DNA of 64,000 nt from UBA2821 sp902763335. Lineage in GTDB: Bacteria; Bacillota; Clostridia; Lachnospirales; Lachnospiraceae. A program made the position numbers and the translations under genes. The notes beneath the pieces were generated by a model. The model was given only the letters and a program-made list of their open reading frames with translations. It did not search any database and was not told the DNA's origin. The DNA is taken from NCBI GenBank assembly GCA_052066835.1, contig JBQHRJ010000015.1, one strand, 5' to 3'. Positions 34,645-43,095 of this stretch are shown here, piece after piece; the first letter of the stretch is position 1; every line of letters starts with the position of its first letter.

Positions 34645-35289
34645 TTAATCGTCTAAAGCACTAAAATCCCCTTTAATAAACATTTTGTATGCTCTGTTTG
34701 CAATAACTTTGGTTTCTACTAAATCAAATCCCCCACCAATGACACCGCCAACAACAGGCACTAGTTTAGCAATATTGATAATACCTTTTTCTCCAAATTT
34801 GGTTAAGAATCTAAATCCTACCTTCTGATTGATTTTTGTTAATACAGTACCGGGAATCTTTTTTACCATGGCAGTAGTAAATTTAGTTCCAAATTTTATG
34901 CCGGCTTGTTTGATTATTTGATCAATAGAAATGCCTGCAAGACAAGCATAAACTAATGTTTGTACCTGGTCGCTATTAGTATCATAACCACCCATATATG
35001 CAAGGCAGGCAATCATACGCATTTGAACGTACATCACGCTGCTGACATTTGCGGGAATGGCAATGGGTAATGTAATAAGTCCGCCTAATCCGGTTACAAA
35101 TCCTGAAGTTGTACACTTAGCAACTTGATAATTTACAAATTGTCTTGCTGCTTTTTCTGTTGAATTATTTTTTGATAAGTAATCATTGGCTAAAACATCA
35201 ATAGGTTGACTTACTTTAGGGATGCCGTTTATGGATTTTTCATATAATGTATCCAATAGTTCCATTATTTGATTTTGATTCATTTCCAT
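34645..35289 (-). CDS. EcsC-family protein
   Basis: 214 residues, GGAGAATTC before the ATG. A central Gly/Ala/Pro-rich region (TTSGFVTGLGGLITLPIAIPANVSSVMYVQMRMIACLAYMGGYD) and a second one (LVPVVGGVIGGGFDLVETKVIANRAYKMF) are typical of EcsC-like proteins, which are often membrane-associated. The biochemical role of the family is not established. It forms cargo of C together with 33958-34548. Confidence 0.78.
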   Translation of the reverse strand: MEMNQNQIMELLDTLYEKSINGIPKVSQPIDVLANDYLSKNNSTEKAARQFVNYQVAKCTTSGFVTGLGGLITLPIAIPANVSSVMYVQMRMIACLAYMGGYDTNSDQVQTLVYACLAGISIDQIIKQAGIKFGTKFTTAMVKKIPGTVLTKINQKVGFRFLTKFGEKGIINIAKLVPVVGGVIGGGFDLVETKVIANRAYKMFIKGDFSALDD

Positions 35290-35341
35290 ATGTTGAATTC
35301 TCCTTTATCTTTTTTAGAGACAATTGTAAATTTCGCGAGGG

Positions 35342-35983
35342 TTAATCTTTTTTCGGTTTCCTTTTCCTCTTCACATAAGAGAAATCCGGAAACAAGTCTT
35401 TTAACAATTCAGCAGTTTCTTCTGCATCGTCATCTTCATCCATATTCTGAACAAGCAGTTGGTCGTCATCATCAAGATTCAACGAAACAGTATACTCTTT
35501 ATTTGGGTCTGTTGGGTTCATTGGGTATTTTACCTCTTTAAGATAATATTCCGTTTCTGATATTTCTTCATCTTCAAGCTTGTCTCGTAAACGTGCCCAA
35601 TACTCAACCATCTTTCGGAAGTTATCAAGGTCTTCCTGTGGACGGGGACCAGCACTTGGAAGCCGCTCCTCAAATTTGAAGCATACTTCTCCATCTTTCA
35701 TAGTAGGTCGTAGTCCGTATGCCCATTCAATGTCAAATAGTACATGAAGTGCGCTGAATATATTGGCAACATCAGGGTCAGATAATGCATAAAAGCTAAC
35801 TCCCAGATTGTTTGCAATATTTAATAAAGTTGCTTCATCCGGATATCGGTTTCCAAGTTCATAGTTTCTGATAGTGGATTCGTTTAATCCGCATTTATCT
35901 GCTAATTCCTTTTGCGTCATGTTAGATGCAATTCTGAAATTTCGAATCAAATGGCCTACCCGGCTGATGAATTTCTCGCCCAT
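35342..35983 (-). CDS. XRE-family repressor of element C
   Basis: 213 residues. HTH at about 9-62: VGHLIRNFRIASNMTQKELADKCGLNESTIRNYELGNRYPD. The C-terminal part is acidic. It is divergent from xis at 36352; the gap holds three similar ACAGTACAAAAATGAACTGT-type sites that are likely operators. Probable role: repression of excision and of its own synthesis. Confidence 0.9.
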   Translation of the reverse strand: MGEKFISRVGHLIRNFRIASNMTQKELADKCGLNESTIRNYELGNRYPDEATLLNIANNLGVSFYALSDPDVANIFSALHVLFDIEWAYGLRPTMKDGEVCFKFEERLPSAGPRPQEDLDNFRKMVEYWARLRDKLEDEEISETEYYLKEVKYPMNPTDPNKEYTVSLNLDDDDQLLVQNMDEDDDAEETAELLKDLFPDFSYVKRKRKPKKD

Positions 35984-36078
35984 TTTAACTGCTCCTTATT
36001 CGTGGAATGAGTGTTGTAGCATACACGAAGACACGAGGTACAAAACATGCATCTACATTAATACATAATATGTTTTTT

Positions 36079-36203
36079 GCGAAGGCAAAAACTCGAAAAA
36101 CCTTCGGTTTTCCTCGTTCGCGGGCGCGTTCTCATGGTGCTTTGCCGCTTGTTTATGCTTCGCATATCAATCGGCAAAACTCCATGCTCACTTTTGCCTT
36201 CGC
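36079..36203. repeat. Fold-back sequence with 12-bp inverted ends
   Basis: GCGAAGGCAAAA (36079-36090) and TTTTGCCTTCGC (36192-36203) enclose about 100 bp with further hairpins (AACC-TTC-GGTT, TTTGCCG/CGGCAAA, ATGC-TTC-GCAT). No gene is seen. It could be a MITE-like insertion or a structured RNA in the xis-XRE gap. Confidence 0.55.
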
Positions 36204-36228
36204 GTACATTATATCATTAACAGTACAA

Positions 36229-36320
36229 AAGTGAAATGTTTTTTGTAAAAAAAGTATTGACAGTACAAAAATGAACTGTTAATATAATACACATCATAAC
36301 CGTTCAGAAATGAACTGAAT
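36229..36320 (+). promoter_or_regulatory. xis promoter of element C with three operator-like repeats
   Basis: TTGACA (36257-36262) and a TTAATATAAT stretch (36279-36288) form the promoter. Repeats: ACAGTACAAAAGTGAA (36220), ACAGTACAAAAATGAACTGT (36260) and CCGTTCAGAAATGAACTG (36300). The XRE protein encoded at 35342 is the likely ligand. Confidence 0.7.
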
Positions 36321-36351
36321 AATAAAAACAAAAGAGAGGAGGCATTAGCTT

Positions 36352-36549
36352 ATGGAGAACAAGAGATTTTTGACAGCGCAGGATGTCATGGAAATGCTGG
36401 GAGTTTCACTATCGTATTCCTATAAACTGATACGACGGCTGAATGCGGAACTTGAGGCTGATGGATTCGTGACAATAAAAGGGCGTGTCAGTACACAGTA
36501 TTTTATGAAACGAATCTACGGACTATCTACGGATAAGGAGGTGGGATAG
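36352..36549 (+). CDS. xis: Excisionase of element C
   Basis: 65 residues, AGAGGAGGC upstream of the ATG. FLTAQDVMEMLGVSLSYSYKLIRRLNAELEADGFVTIKGRVSTQYFMKRIYG is the same winged-helix pattern as the D protein at 56017-56211. It ends directly before the integrase start. It should bend DNA at the element ends and drive excision by the integrase, when that gene is whole. Confidence 0.85.
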   Translation: MENKRFLTAQDVMEMLGVSLSYSYKLIRRLNAELEADGFVTIKGRVSTQYFMKRIYGLSTDKEVG

Positions 36550-37478
36550 ATGGCGGTTATCAAGAATAATAAGACTGGAATGTGGGAGGTGAGAACCTAT
36601 TATAAGGATTTGACCGGAGCAAGGAAACAGAAAACAAAGAGGGGCTTTGCCAAGAAGAGCGAAGCCCTTGAATGGGAGCGGAATTTCAAACTGAAAGAGG
36701 ATCAGAGTATCAGTATGAGCTTCAAAAGTTTTGTGGATATTTATCTGACGGATTTAGAGCCAAGAATAAAGCGCAATACTTTTCTGACAAAGAAGCACAT
36801 CATTGAGACAAAGATTCTGCCTTATTTCGGGAAGCGAAAACTGGATGATATTCGGACCTCGGATGTCATCCAGTGGCAAAATGAGATTATGAAGCTGAAA
36901 AAGGATAATGGTGAGTTATTCTCCCCTACCTATCTGAAAACTATTCATAATCAGCTTAGTGCCATATTAAATCATGCTGTAAATATGTATGGTCTGAAAG
37001 ATAATGTGGCACGAAAAGCCGGAACCATGGGAAAGGAAGAAAATAAGGAAATGGAGTTCTGGACACAGGAGGAATTTCAGGCATTTTTGGAGTGTGTGGC
37101 AGATAAGCCAATTTCGTATTATGCATTTGAAATGCTTTATTGGACAGGTATTCGCGAAGGTGAGCTTCTTGCCCTGACACCGACAGATTTCAATTTTGAA
37201 AAGAAAACGCTTCGGATTAATAAGTCATATCAGAGGTTGGAAGGTGAAGATGTGATTACAGACCCGAAAACACCAAAGAGTAATAGAACAATTGTTATGC
37301 CGGATTTTCTTGCTGTTGAGATGGAGGATTTCATAAGCAGTCTTTATGGAATAAGGGATGATGACAGAATTTTCACCATTTCAAAAAGTTATCTGCATCA
37401 TGAAATGGATAGGGGTGCAAAGCTTGCAGGAGTGAAGAGAATCCGAATTCATGGATTACGACATTCTCATGTTTCACT
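36550..37478 (+). pseudogene. int: Tyrosine integrase of element C, 5' part (split by element B)
   Basis: ATG 36550 follows GGAGGTGGGATAG. The N-terminal arm-binding domain (MAVIKNNKTGMWEVRTYYKDLTGARKQKTKRGF), core-binding domain and catalytic domain with WTGIREGELLAL and HGLRHSHVSL are intact. The reading frame then enters element B and ends at 37524 with 15 foreign residues. The missing 3' part is at 48239-48400. Joining the two at TCACT restores an open frame (R-H-S-H-V-S-L-L-V-E-L-G-F) with the LGH box and Tyr nucleophile. Confidence 0.93.
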
Positions 37479-37503
37479 TTCACAGGGTTATTTCTGGGAC
37501 AGT

Positions 37504-39327
37504 CTATCTGACTGCCTCAGATAACCCTTTTTCTTTTGCCTCACGTTCCGCCTTTTCACGCTCATATTTGCGACGCATATAAGTACGGTTCCATGCACGC
37601 TTACGGCGTTTGCGGTCTTCTTCTTTTATCTGTTCAGGTGTAAGCTCCGGCATCGGAACATCCAGCTTACCCACATACTTGAGATAAATATCAATCTGCT
37701 GAATTCTGTCACCGGTTGATTTGTCTGCTTCGTGTACCACGATTTTATCAACAAACTCATGAATCATAGGAGTAGTAAGTTCTGTGAAATCTGTGTATCG
37801 GTGTACAAGTTCAATAAACTTATCTACATTATCAGCATTCTCCTGATAGTCATTAAAAGTCTTTTCTAAAGCATCTACTGATAATTCCAATTCATTTTGT
37901 TCCGTTTCGTAGTCAGCCAAAAGCATTTCAAACCGCTTGTCACTTAGCTTCCCATTTACATTGTCCTCATAGATTTTCTTAATGAGGGTATTTAATTCTT
38001 TGATACGTTTCTGCTCTCTGGAAAGACGTTTTTTCAGTGCTTTGGCTTCGCTTTCCTGTTGAAGCTCCGTAGCACTGCGAACCTTTTCGATAAACTCGGA
38101 TTCATGCTCCATCACATAAGTGCTGGTAGCTTTAATAACTTCCAAAAGCAAATCCCTGATAACATCCGTGCGGACATGATGCTGTGTGCATCTGTTTTCA
38201 AACTTGCTCTTTGCCTTACTGTAGGTGGAGCAGGTGTAATTGTCCTGTGCATTGGTGTACTTTCCGGTAGGATTACCATCCTTATCCCTCTTTTCATAAC
38301 CGCCGGTGCGGTGGTTGAACATCTTAGCACCGCAGTCAGCACAATATACCAGTCCGGTCAGAGGATTGATGTCACCTTTCTTGGTGGGACGGTGCTTGGT
38401 TTCACGGATTTTCTGAACAGTAAGCCATGTTTCTTCGTCCACAATCGCTTCCTGAGTATTCTCAAAGATAACCCAGTCCTCCGGTGAATTATGCACAGAA
38501 TGTTTATCCTTGTAGGATTCCTTTTTGGTACGGAAATTTACTGTATGCCCCATATATTCAGGTTTTCTTACAAGGTCTGAAATCGTAGAAGCAGTCCAAG
38601 TGAATGGTCTGTTCATGTCACAGCTTCCCCGACAGGTTCCAAGTCCCTGCTTTGCAAGATAATAGGAAGGTCTTTCAACCTTTTCATCCTTCAGAATCCT
38701 TGCCACCTGCATCGGTCCGTTTCCCTCAATGATAAGCTGATAAATACGTCTTACCACTGTGGCAGCCTCTTCATCAATAATCCAATGGTCTGGGTCATCA
38801 GGGTCTTTCTTGTACCCGTAAATTGCGTTGCTTGTCAGATGTTTTCCATCCATTCCCTTATTATGAAGTACGGATTTGATTTTCCGGCTGGTATCACGTA
38901 CATACCACTCATTCATAATGTTAAGAAATGGGGCAAATTCGTTACTGCCATCGTTTAGAGCACTGTCCACATTGTTGGAAATGGCAATAAATCGCACATT
39001 TTTCTTTCGAAACAGCACTTCCGTATAAAAGCCTACTTCAAGGTAATTACGTCCGATACGGCTCATATCCTTTACGATAACGCATCCTACAGTGCCATCT
39101 TCAATATCCGCAAGCATACGCTTCCAGTCAGGTCTGTCAAAATTGGTTCCCGACCAGCCATCATCCGTATAGTGACGTAGGTTGACAAATCCCTGCTCGG
39201 TTGCAAATTTCTCCAACATTTTCTTCTGATTTATAATACTGTTGCTGTCACCACTCAGTTCATCATCACGGGATAATCTCTCGTAGAGTGCAGTGATTTT
39301 GTTAAGTTCCGGTTGTTTTGTTTTCAT
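37504..39327 (-). CDS. Large serine recombinase of element B (TnpX-like)
   Basis: 607 residues. Same domain order as 10520-12352: catalytic Ser in ITALYERLSRDDE, YTDDGWSGTNFDRPDW, VKDMSRIGRNYLEVG, recombinase domain, zinc ribbon (CADCGAKMFNHRT, CTQHH), coiled coil and basic tail. The gene ends within 26 bp of the element border and its 3' end lies in a hairpin (GGGTTAT/ATAACCC, 37484-37528). It probably recognises the coding sequence of tyrosine integrases as a target site. Confidence 0.95.
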   Translation of the reverse strand: MKTKQPELNKITALYERLSRDDELSGDSNSIINQKKMLEKFATEQGFVNLRHYTDDGWSGTNFDRPDWKRMLADIEDGTVGCVIVKDMSRIGRNYLEVGFYTEVLFRKKNVRFIAISNNVDSALNDGSNEFAPFLNIMNEWYVRDTSRKIKSVLHNKGMDGKHLTSNAIYGYKKDPDDPDHWIIDEEAATVVRRIYQLIIEGNGPMQVARILKDEKVERPSYYLAKQGLGTCRGSCDMNRPFTWTASTISDLVRKPEYMGHTVNFRTKKESYKDKHSVHNSPEDWVIFENTQEAIVDEETWLTVQKIRETKHRPTKKGDINPLTGLVYCADCGAKMFNHRTGGYEKRDKDGNPTGKYTNAQDNYTCSTYSKAKSKFENRCTQHHVRTDVIRDLLLEVIKATSTYVMEHESEFIEKVRSATELQQESEAKALKKRLSREQKRIKELNTLIKKIYEDNVNGKLSDKRFEMLLADYETEQNELELSVDALEKTFNDYQENADNVDKFIELVHRYTDFTELTTPMIHEFVDKIVVHEADKSTGDRIQQIDIYLKYVGKLDVPMPELTPEQIKEEDRKRRKRAWNRTYMRRKYEREKAEREAKEKGLSEAVR

Positions 39328-39345
39328 AAGATTCTCCTTTCAAAA

Positions 39346-39396
39346 CAAACAACCAGCTTATCTGTGGTTTTATTCTACCACGAATAAGCTGGTTTG
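39346..39396 (-). promoter_or_regulatory. Recombinase promoter of B inside an inverted repeat
   Basis: AACCAGCTTAT (39351-39361) and ATAAGCTGGTT (39384-39394) flank GTGGT-AGAATAAA-ACCAC on the minus strand. The extended -10 TGG-TAGAAT is in the centre. The arms differ in sequence from the A promoter (10439-10488) although the centre is the same. Confidence 0.65.
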
Positions 39397-39415
39397 TGTA
39401 AAAATAATTATTGTC

Positions 39416-39456
39416 TCACTAATAGGAGAAATCCGAAAGAAAATCGGAACTGTTTT
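39416..39456 (+). repeat. Shared 41-bp motif, copy B2 (upstream of recombinase)
   Basis: TCACTAATAGGAGA, a 15-bp middle with ATCCGAAAGAAAATCGG pairing, and CGGAACTGTTTT. Same orientation relative to the recombinase as 10301-10342. Confidence 0.7.
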
Positions 39457-39474
39457 GTAAAACTTATAAATTTT

Positions 39475-39498
39475 AATTCCCCCGAATTCGGGGGAATT
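39475..39498. terminator. 24-bp perfect palindrome after the KilA-N gene
   Basis: AATTCCCCCGAA and its complement form an unbroken palindrome just downstream of the gene ending at 39516 (minus). T-runs beside it are weak, so it may end transcription in either direction or bind a protein. Confidence 0.5.
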
Positions 39499-39515
39499 AG
39501 AAAAATGCAATTGAA

Positions 39516-40316
39516 TTACTTCAATACCTTTGGATTTTGTTCTTCCAAAATGGACATTTGATGTATGGCAATCTTATTTAATTTTATCAGACGTTCTTTC
39601 TGACTTAATCCGTCTTCAATCAAAACTGCATTGATATTTTCCATGTTGGAAAGACAAATCAATTCATTAATGCTAGCATAATCTCTGATATTCCCCTTTT
39701 TGTCAGGATGTTCTTCACGCCACTGCTTGGCAGTCATACCAAACAATGCCATATTTAATACATCTGCTTCGGATGCATAGATTACAGAGGTCTGCTGTGG
39801 TGTAAGCTCAGCTGGAATCAGATTTGTTTTTATGGCATCTGTATGTATTCGGTAATTGATTTTTGCCAGCTCTCTTTTCGCACTCCAGCCAAGTAAAGCT
39901 TGTTCTTTCTTTTTTAACCGTTCAAATTCCTTAATCAGATACAGCTTAAACTGAGGAGATACCCAACTTGCAAACTCAAATGCAATATCCTTGTATGCGT
40001 ATGTTCCACCATATCGTCCAGCTTTAGCTATGATACCTTTTGAATTGGTTCTGGTTACCCATTGCTTAACCGACATAATGAAACGATTCAGACCAGCTTC
40101 CTGCATAATTTCTTCATATGCATGGATATCAAAATCTTCGTTATACATTTCTTCCCATATACCAAGAAATTCTATTGTATTTTTATTACGAAGCCACTTC
40201 TCAATCAATGCCGGTCCGTTATCAATTTTTCGCACCATATCTGTTAAAGAAATATAATCATCTTCTTCAATCTGTAATACCTGTATTTCAGTACCATCGA
40301 CATTGAGTTTTTCCAT
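39516..40316 (-). CDS. KilA-N domain protein
   Basis: 266 residues. The KilA-N domain spans about 10-120: DYISLTDMVRKIDNGPALIEKWLRNKNTIEFLGIWEEMYN, then VKQWVTRTNSKGIIAKAGRYGGTYAYKDIAFEFASWVSPQFKLYLIKEFERL. The C-terminal half is helical (TPQQTSVIYASEADVLNMALFGMTAKQWREEHP). KilA-N proteins are DNA-binding antirepressor-type proteins of phages and mobile elements. It takes the slot held by a BRO protein in element A. Confidence 0.9.
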   Translation of the reverse strand: MEKLNVDGTEIQVLQIEEDDYISLTDMVRKIDNGPALIEKWLRNKNTIEFLGIWEEMYNEDFDIHAYEEIMQEAGLNRFIMSVKQWVTRTNSKGIIAKAGRYGGTYAYKDIAFEFASWVSPQFKLYLIKEFERLKKKEQALLGWSAKRELAKINYRIHTDAIKTNLIPAELTPQQTSVIYASEADVLNMALFGMTAKQWREEHPDKKGNIRDYASINELICLSNMENINAVLIEDGLSQKERLIKLNKIAIHQMSILEEQNPKVLK

Positions 40317-40334
40317 AAATCAGCCGTCCTTTCT

Positions 40335-41234
40335 TTATTCTTTATCCTTCGCCCGGCTCTTATACACATTATACTGGTTCTTGCATTTGCCGCTGCAGAA
40401 TACGCTGTTTGGTCTGTTGGCAATAAAAGCATTGCCACAATGCTTACATACCCGGAGTGTGGATTTTTCATCGGTAAGCATAAAGGAAAACATCATCTGC
40501 ACACCAAGTAAGAGGGAGTGGAAATCCCAGACAATGGTAGGTCGGTCAAGCAGCTCTATGTGATAGGTTGGTGCAATACCGCCAAATGCCGCCATGCCCT
40601 GACGGTAAAGCTGTTTTTGCATATCATCCAGCATGTCAAAGTCCTGATAGTAGAGAAAGCTTGACATAAAGGTAAATGCCCAGTCTTTAAATAAAGTCAC
40701 AAGCCAGTCATACCGTTCTGCATATTCTTTCTGGAAACTCATCATTACTGCCTGCGATTTGTTTTTCATGGTCATAATCAGTGCCATCATCTGCACATCG
40801 TCCGTACTCCATGAAGATTCCATCCCTTTTTTTACAAAATCAATCTTATCAAAGGGAAAGAAGTAAGAAAGATATTTTTCCGTAGTCATGCTTTCCTCTT
40901 TGATGAAATGGTTCTTCGGCAAATATACCGCATGGTAGGTAATAAAGTCCGGTGTGGTAGGAAGTGCTGTCATAAATCCAAGCAGTCCGTAACAGGTAAC
41001 AAAATCCATAATGGCACTCTGCAAACGTTCCTGTGTATTATTTTTGTCCATGCACATCAATCCAAGGTTTACCGCCTTTAATACAATCTGCTCCGAATCC
41101 TTTAGCGGATTATAAAGAGACACTTTCGCATCCGGTGAAGGTGTGATGTACAACGTACCTTCTTTATCTTCCTTCCATTCATATTTGTCATAACGTGCCC
41201 AGTTGGAGCTGGTTCTCTTAAATAGGTTACTCAT
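40335..41234 (-). CDS. DUF6076-type protein with C-terminal zinc finger (element B)
   Basis: About 299 residues from ATG 41234 (GGAGGCTTTT upstream). It matches 4171-5073 in nearly every conserved segment: LFKRTSSNWARYDKYEWKED, LGFMTALPTTPDFITYHAVYLPKNHFIKEE, IELLDRPTIVWDFHSLLLGVQMMFSF and the zinc finger CKHCGNAFIANRPNSVFCSGKC. Role unknown, as for the A copy. Confidence 0.75.
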   Translation of the reverse strand: MSNLFKRTSSNWARYDKYEWKEDKEGTLYITPSPDAKVSLYNPLKDSEQIVLKAVNLGLMCMDKNNTQERLQSAIMDFVTCYGLLGFMTALPTTPDFITYHAVYLPKNHFIKEESMTTEKYLSYFFPFDKIDFVKKGMESSWSTDDVQMMALIMTMKNKSQAVMMSFQKEYAERYDWLVTLFKDWAFTFMSSFLYYQDFDMLDDMQKQLYRQGMAAFGGIAPTYHIELLDRPTIVWDFHSLLLGVQMMFSFMLTDEKSTLRVCKHCGNAFIANRPNSVFCSGKCKNQYNVYKSRAKDKE

Positions 41235-41318
41235 AAAAGCCTCCAATCTGTCTGCTCTAAAATGTAATCTGTATCATTGGAAAATATATTACTATCATAC
41301 CAAGCATGTCCTACAAGG

Positions 41319-42077
41319 TCAAATGGTATTTGTGATTTCTTTCGTTTTCTTATTCTTTTTATCCGTAATCAGTGACCGATAGGTATCATAAAAAATCTGC
41401 TCCGTCTTCGTAAGGGAAATGTGATTATCCACTCTGTTTTGTAGTGCCTGCATAAAGGATTTACGAAGCTTTTTTAACATGGTGTCACGGATTTTTCGGA
41501 TATTTCTGTCGGTCTGCTCTCTACATGCTGCAATTAACTGGCAGGAGTATCCCTTAATGGCAAGCTGATATAAAAGCTCCTTCTGTACATCTTTTAACGC
41601 AAAGATTGCTTTAGAAATATCCTCGTCTGTTACCAGCTCATGTATTTCAAAGGGGCAGTCATAAATGGCATCAAGGAAATCCCCTTTCAGTATCTGCTTC
41701 CAGAAAACATGCCGGATGGGAGCAGGAATTACAATCTCATCCGGTGACATTCCCCATTCAAGGGGAACATCCGATCTTCCTATTTCATGGTAGCGTTCCT
41801 TACGTTCCCGGTTGGCATCAAACCTGTTCCACCATGTAACCACATTTGCAAATTCCTCCTCGGTTCTGGCAGAATCCTCAAGACGTGTCAGTGCTTCCTG
41901 TTCCAGTTCACGTTTCAGCTTGTTTCTTGTTGATGCTTCCGGTATCCCTGATACTTTCGGCTCATTTTCCATCTCAAGTTCTATTTCAAGAATAGCGGCA
42001 TTCTCCCGTTCAAGGGCATCCGTCAGGTCATCTTCCGGCATGTCTTCTTCAAAATAATCATTTGTACATTCCTTCAA
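41319..42077 (-). CDS. Sigma-70-like regulator of element B
   Basis: About 252 residues. A TTG at 42077, nine bases after GGTGG, is taken as start; the frame is open to 42098. Shared with 3334-4080: acidic N-terminus, RERKERYHEIGRSDVPLEWGMSPDEIVIPAPI, and a C-terminal HTH (LLYQLAIKGYSCQLIAACREQTDRNIRKIRDTMLKKLRK). It is read from the LexA-box promoter at 42272-42300 through a structured leader. Confidence 0.75.
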   Translation of the reverse strand: MKECTNDYFEEDMPEDDLTDALERENAAILEIELEMENEPKVSGIPEASTRNKLKRELEQEALTRLEDSARTEEEFANVVTWWNRFDANRERKERYHEIGRSDVPLEWGMSPDEIVIPAPIRHVFWKQILKGDFLDAIYDCPFEIHELVTDEDISKAIFALKDVQKELLYQLAIKGYSCQLIAACREQTDRNIRKIRDTMLKKLRKSFMQALQNRVDNHISLTKTEQIFYDTYRSLITDKKNKKTKEITNTI

Positions 42078-42122
42078 CAGGGATTCACCACCTTTCAAAA
42101 AATATTTTCAAAACTTTTATAA

Positions 42123-42163
42123 AAAACAGTTCCGTTTTGGGACTGCATTTCTCCTATAGGTGA
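42123..42163 (-). repeat. Shared 41-bp motif, copy B1 (leader of sigma-like gene)
   Basis: AAAACAGTTCCG (42123-42134) and TCTCCTATAGGTGA (42150-42163) on the plus strand; on the transcribed (minus) strand it reads as in copy A1. Next to it an AAGTAATCTT/AAGATTACTT stem (42166-42197) is a stronger version of the AGTAAT/ATTACT stem of element A. Confidence 0.7.
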
Positions 42164-42271
42164 GGAAGTAATCTTATTTATCGAAAAAAGATTACTTAAT
42201 ACCATAAGAAAGGAGCCGGATTTTATGAAGATTTGTCTTATCCGTTGTCGCAGTCCGTCAAAGATACTTTG

Positions 42272-42300
42272 ATTATAGCAAACATATGTTCACATTTCAA
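42272..42300 (-). promoter_or_regulatory. Promoter with LexA-like box in the spacer (element B)
   Basis: On the minus strand TTGAAA (42295-42300), a 17-bp spacer and TATAAT (42272-42277). The spacer holds CAAACATATGTTCA (42279-42292), two outer bases away from the CGAACATATGTTCG LexA consensus. It faces the sigma-like gene, exactly as in element A. Confidence 0.75.
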
Positions 42301-42318
42301 GGAGGAGGTGAAATAATT

Positions 42319-42501
42319 ATGGAGCAGACAGCAAGTAAAGAGCAGGCGATGTCCTCTTTTACCAAAAGAAAAGGACAGACCACCTATAAGGTAAATGTGT
42401 TTTTCGCAGAGAATACTACAGCTACCTTTGAGGATAAGCTTTTGCATCTGATGGCAAATGATATTGCCAACCGGAAGCAGGGTATACCGGATGCAGAGTA
42501 A
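42319..42501 (+). CDS. TnpW-family protein (element B)
   Basis: 60 residues from ATG 42319 (AAGGAGGAGGTG upstream; open frame begins at 42286). SSFTKRKGQTTYKVNVFFAENTTATFEDKLLHLM corresponds to the A copy at 2899-3093. First gene of the mobilization operon of B. Confidence 0.8.
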   Translation: MEQTASKEQAMSSFTKRKGQTTYKVNVFFAENTTATFEDKLLHLMANDIANRKQGIPDAE

Positions 42502-42559
42502 TTGTTGCACAAATCAATTGTTTTTAAGCTGATATTTCATCAGCAGGAAGGAGTTTTGT

Positions 42560-42898
42560 ATGGGTAAATCAACCAAAACCTATGAAGAAAGAATCCAGGA
42601 GAAGGATTTAAGGATCGAGAAGCTGGCACAGGAACTGAAGCGTTATGAGGCACAAAAGAAGCAGCTGGAGAAACGAAAGAAGGAGGAAGAACGGAAAATC
42701 CGTACCCACCGTCTGATTGAAATTGGTGCGGCGGTGGAGTCAGTTCTTGGAAGATGTATTGAGCTGGAAGAAATCCCTAAGCTGATTGCATTTCTAAATA
42801 AGCAGGAAGCCAACGGGAAATTTTTCTCCAAAGCAATGCAAAAAGGTCCGGATACAGATATGAAAAAAGAGGAAGTTGGGGAGTCAGGAGTTTCCTGA
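42560..42898 (+). CDS. DUF3847-type protein (element B)
   Basis: 112 residues, GCAGGAAGGAG upstream. N-terminal coiled coil (TYEERIQEKDLRIEKLAQELKRYEAQ), EERKIRTHRLIEIGAAVESVLGR and FLNKQEANGKFFSKAMQKGPDTD align with 2553-2882. It precedes the oriT and the relaxase. Role unknown. Confidence 0.75.
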   Translation: MGKSTKTYEERIQEKDLRIEKLAQELKRYEAQKKQLEKRKKEEERKIRTHRLIEIGAAVESVLGRCIELEEIPKLIAFLNKQEANGKFFSKAMQKGPDTDMKKEEVGESGVS

Positions 42899-42916
42899 TT
42901 CCCTTCTCTTTTTAGG

Positions 42917-42952
42917 GAGAAGGGCGCACTTATAGACAGGCAGAGCCTGTCT
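42917..42952 (-). other. oriT of element B (MOBQ nick consensus)
   Basis: On the minus strand TAAGTGCGCCCTT (42920-42932) follows the inverted repeat AGACAGGC/GCCTGTCT (42934-42952). The 36-base block is identical to the one in element A at 2444-2479. The remaining gap to 43095 has two hairpins (near 42976-43031 and 43033-43060) and no gene. Confidence 0.85.
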
Positions 42953-43095
42953 ATTGCGCGCGCTCTGCGAGGCTTATGGGAAGCATCTGGGTTTTAAAAG
43001 ATAAACTTTCGGAACGGTCTGCTTCCCATAGGAAGAACCCCTCCGGCGTTCTTCCACATAAGAATATGCACTTTTAACGAAGGAGGATATGCACT

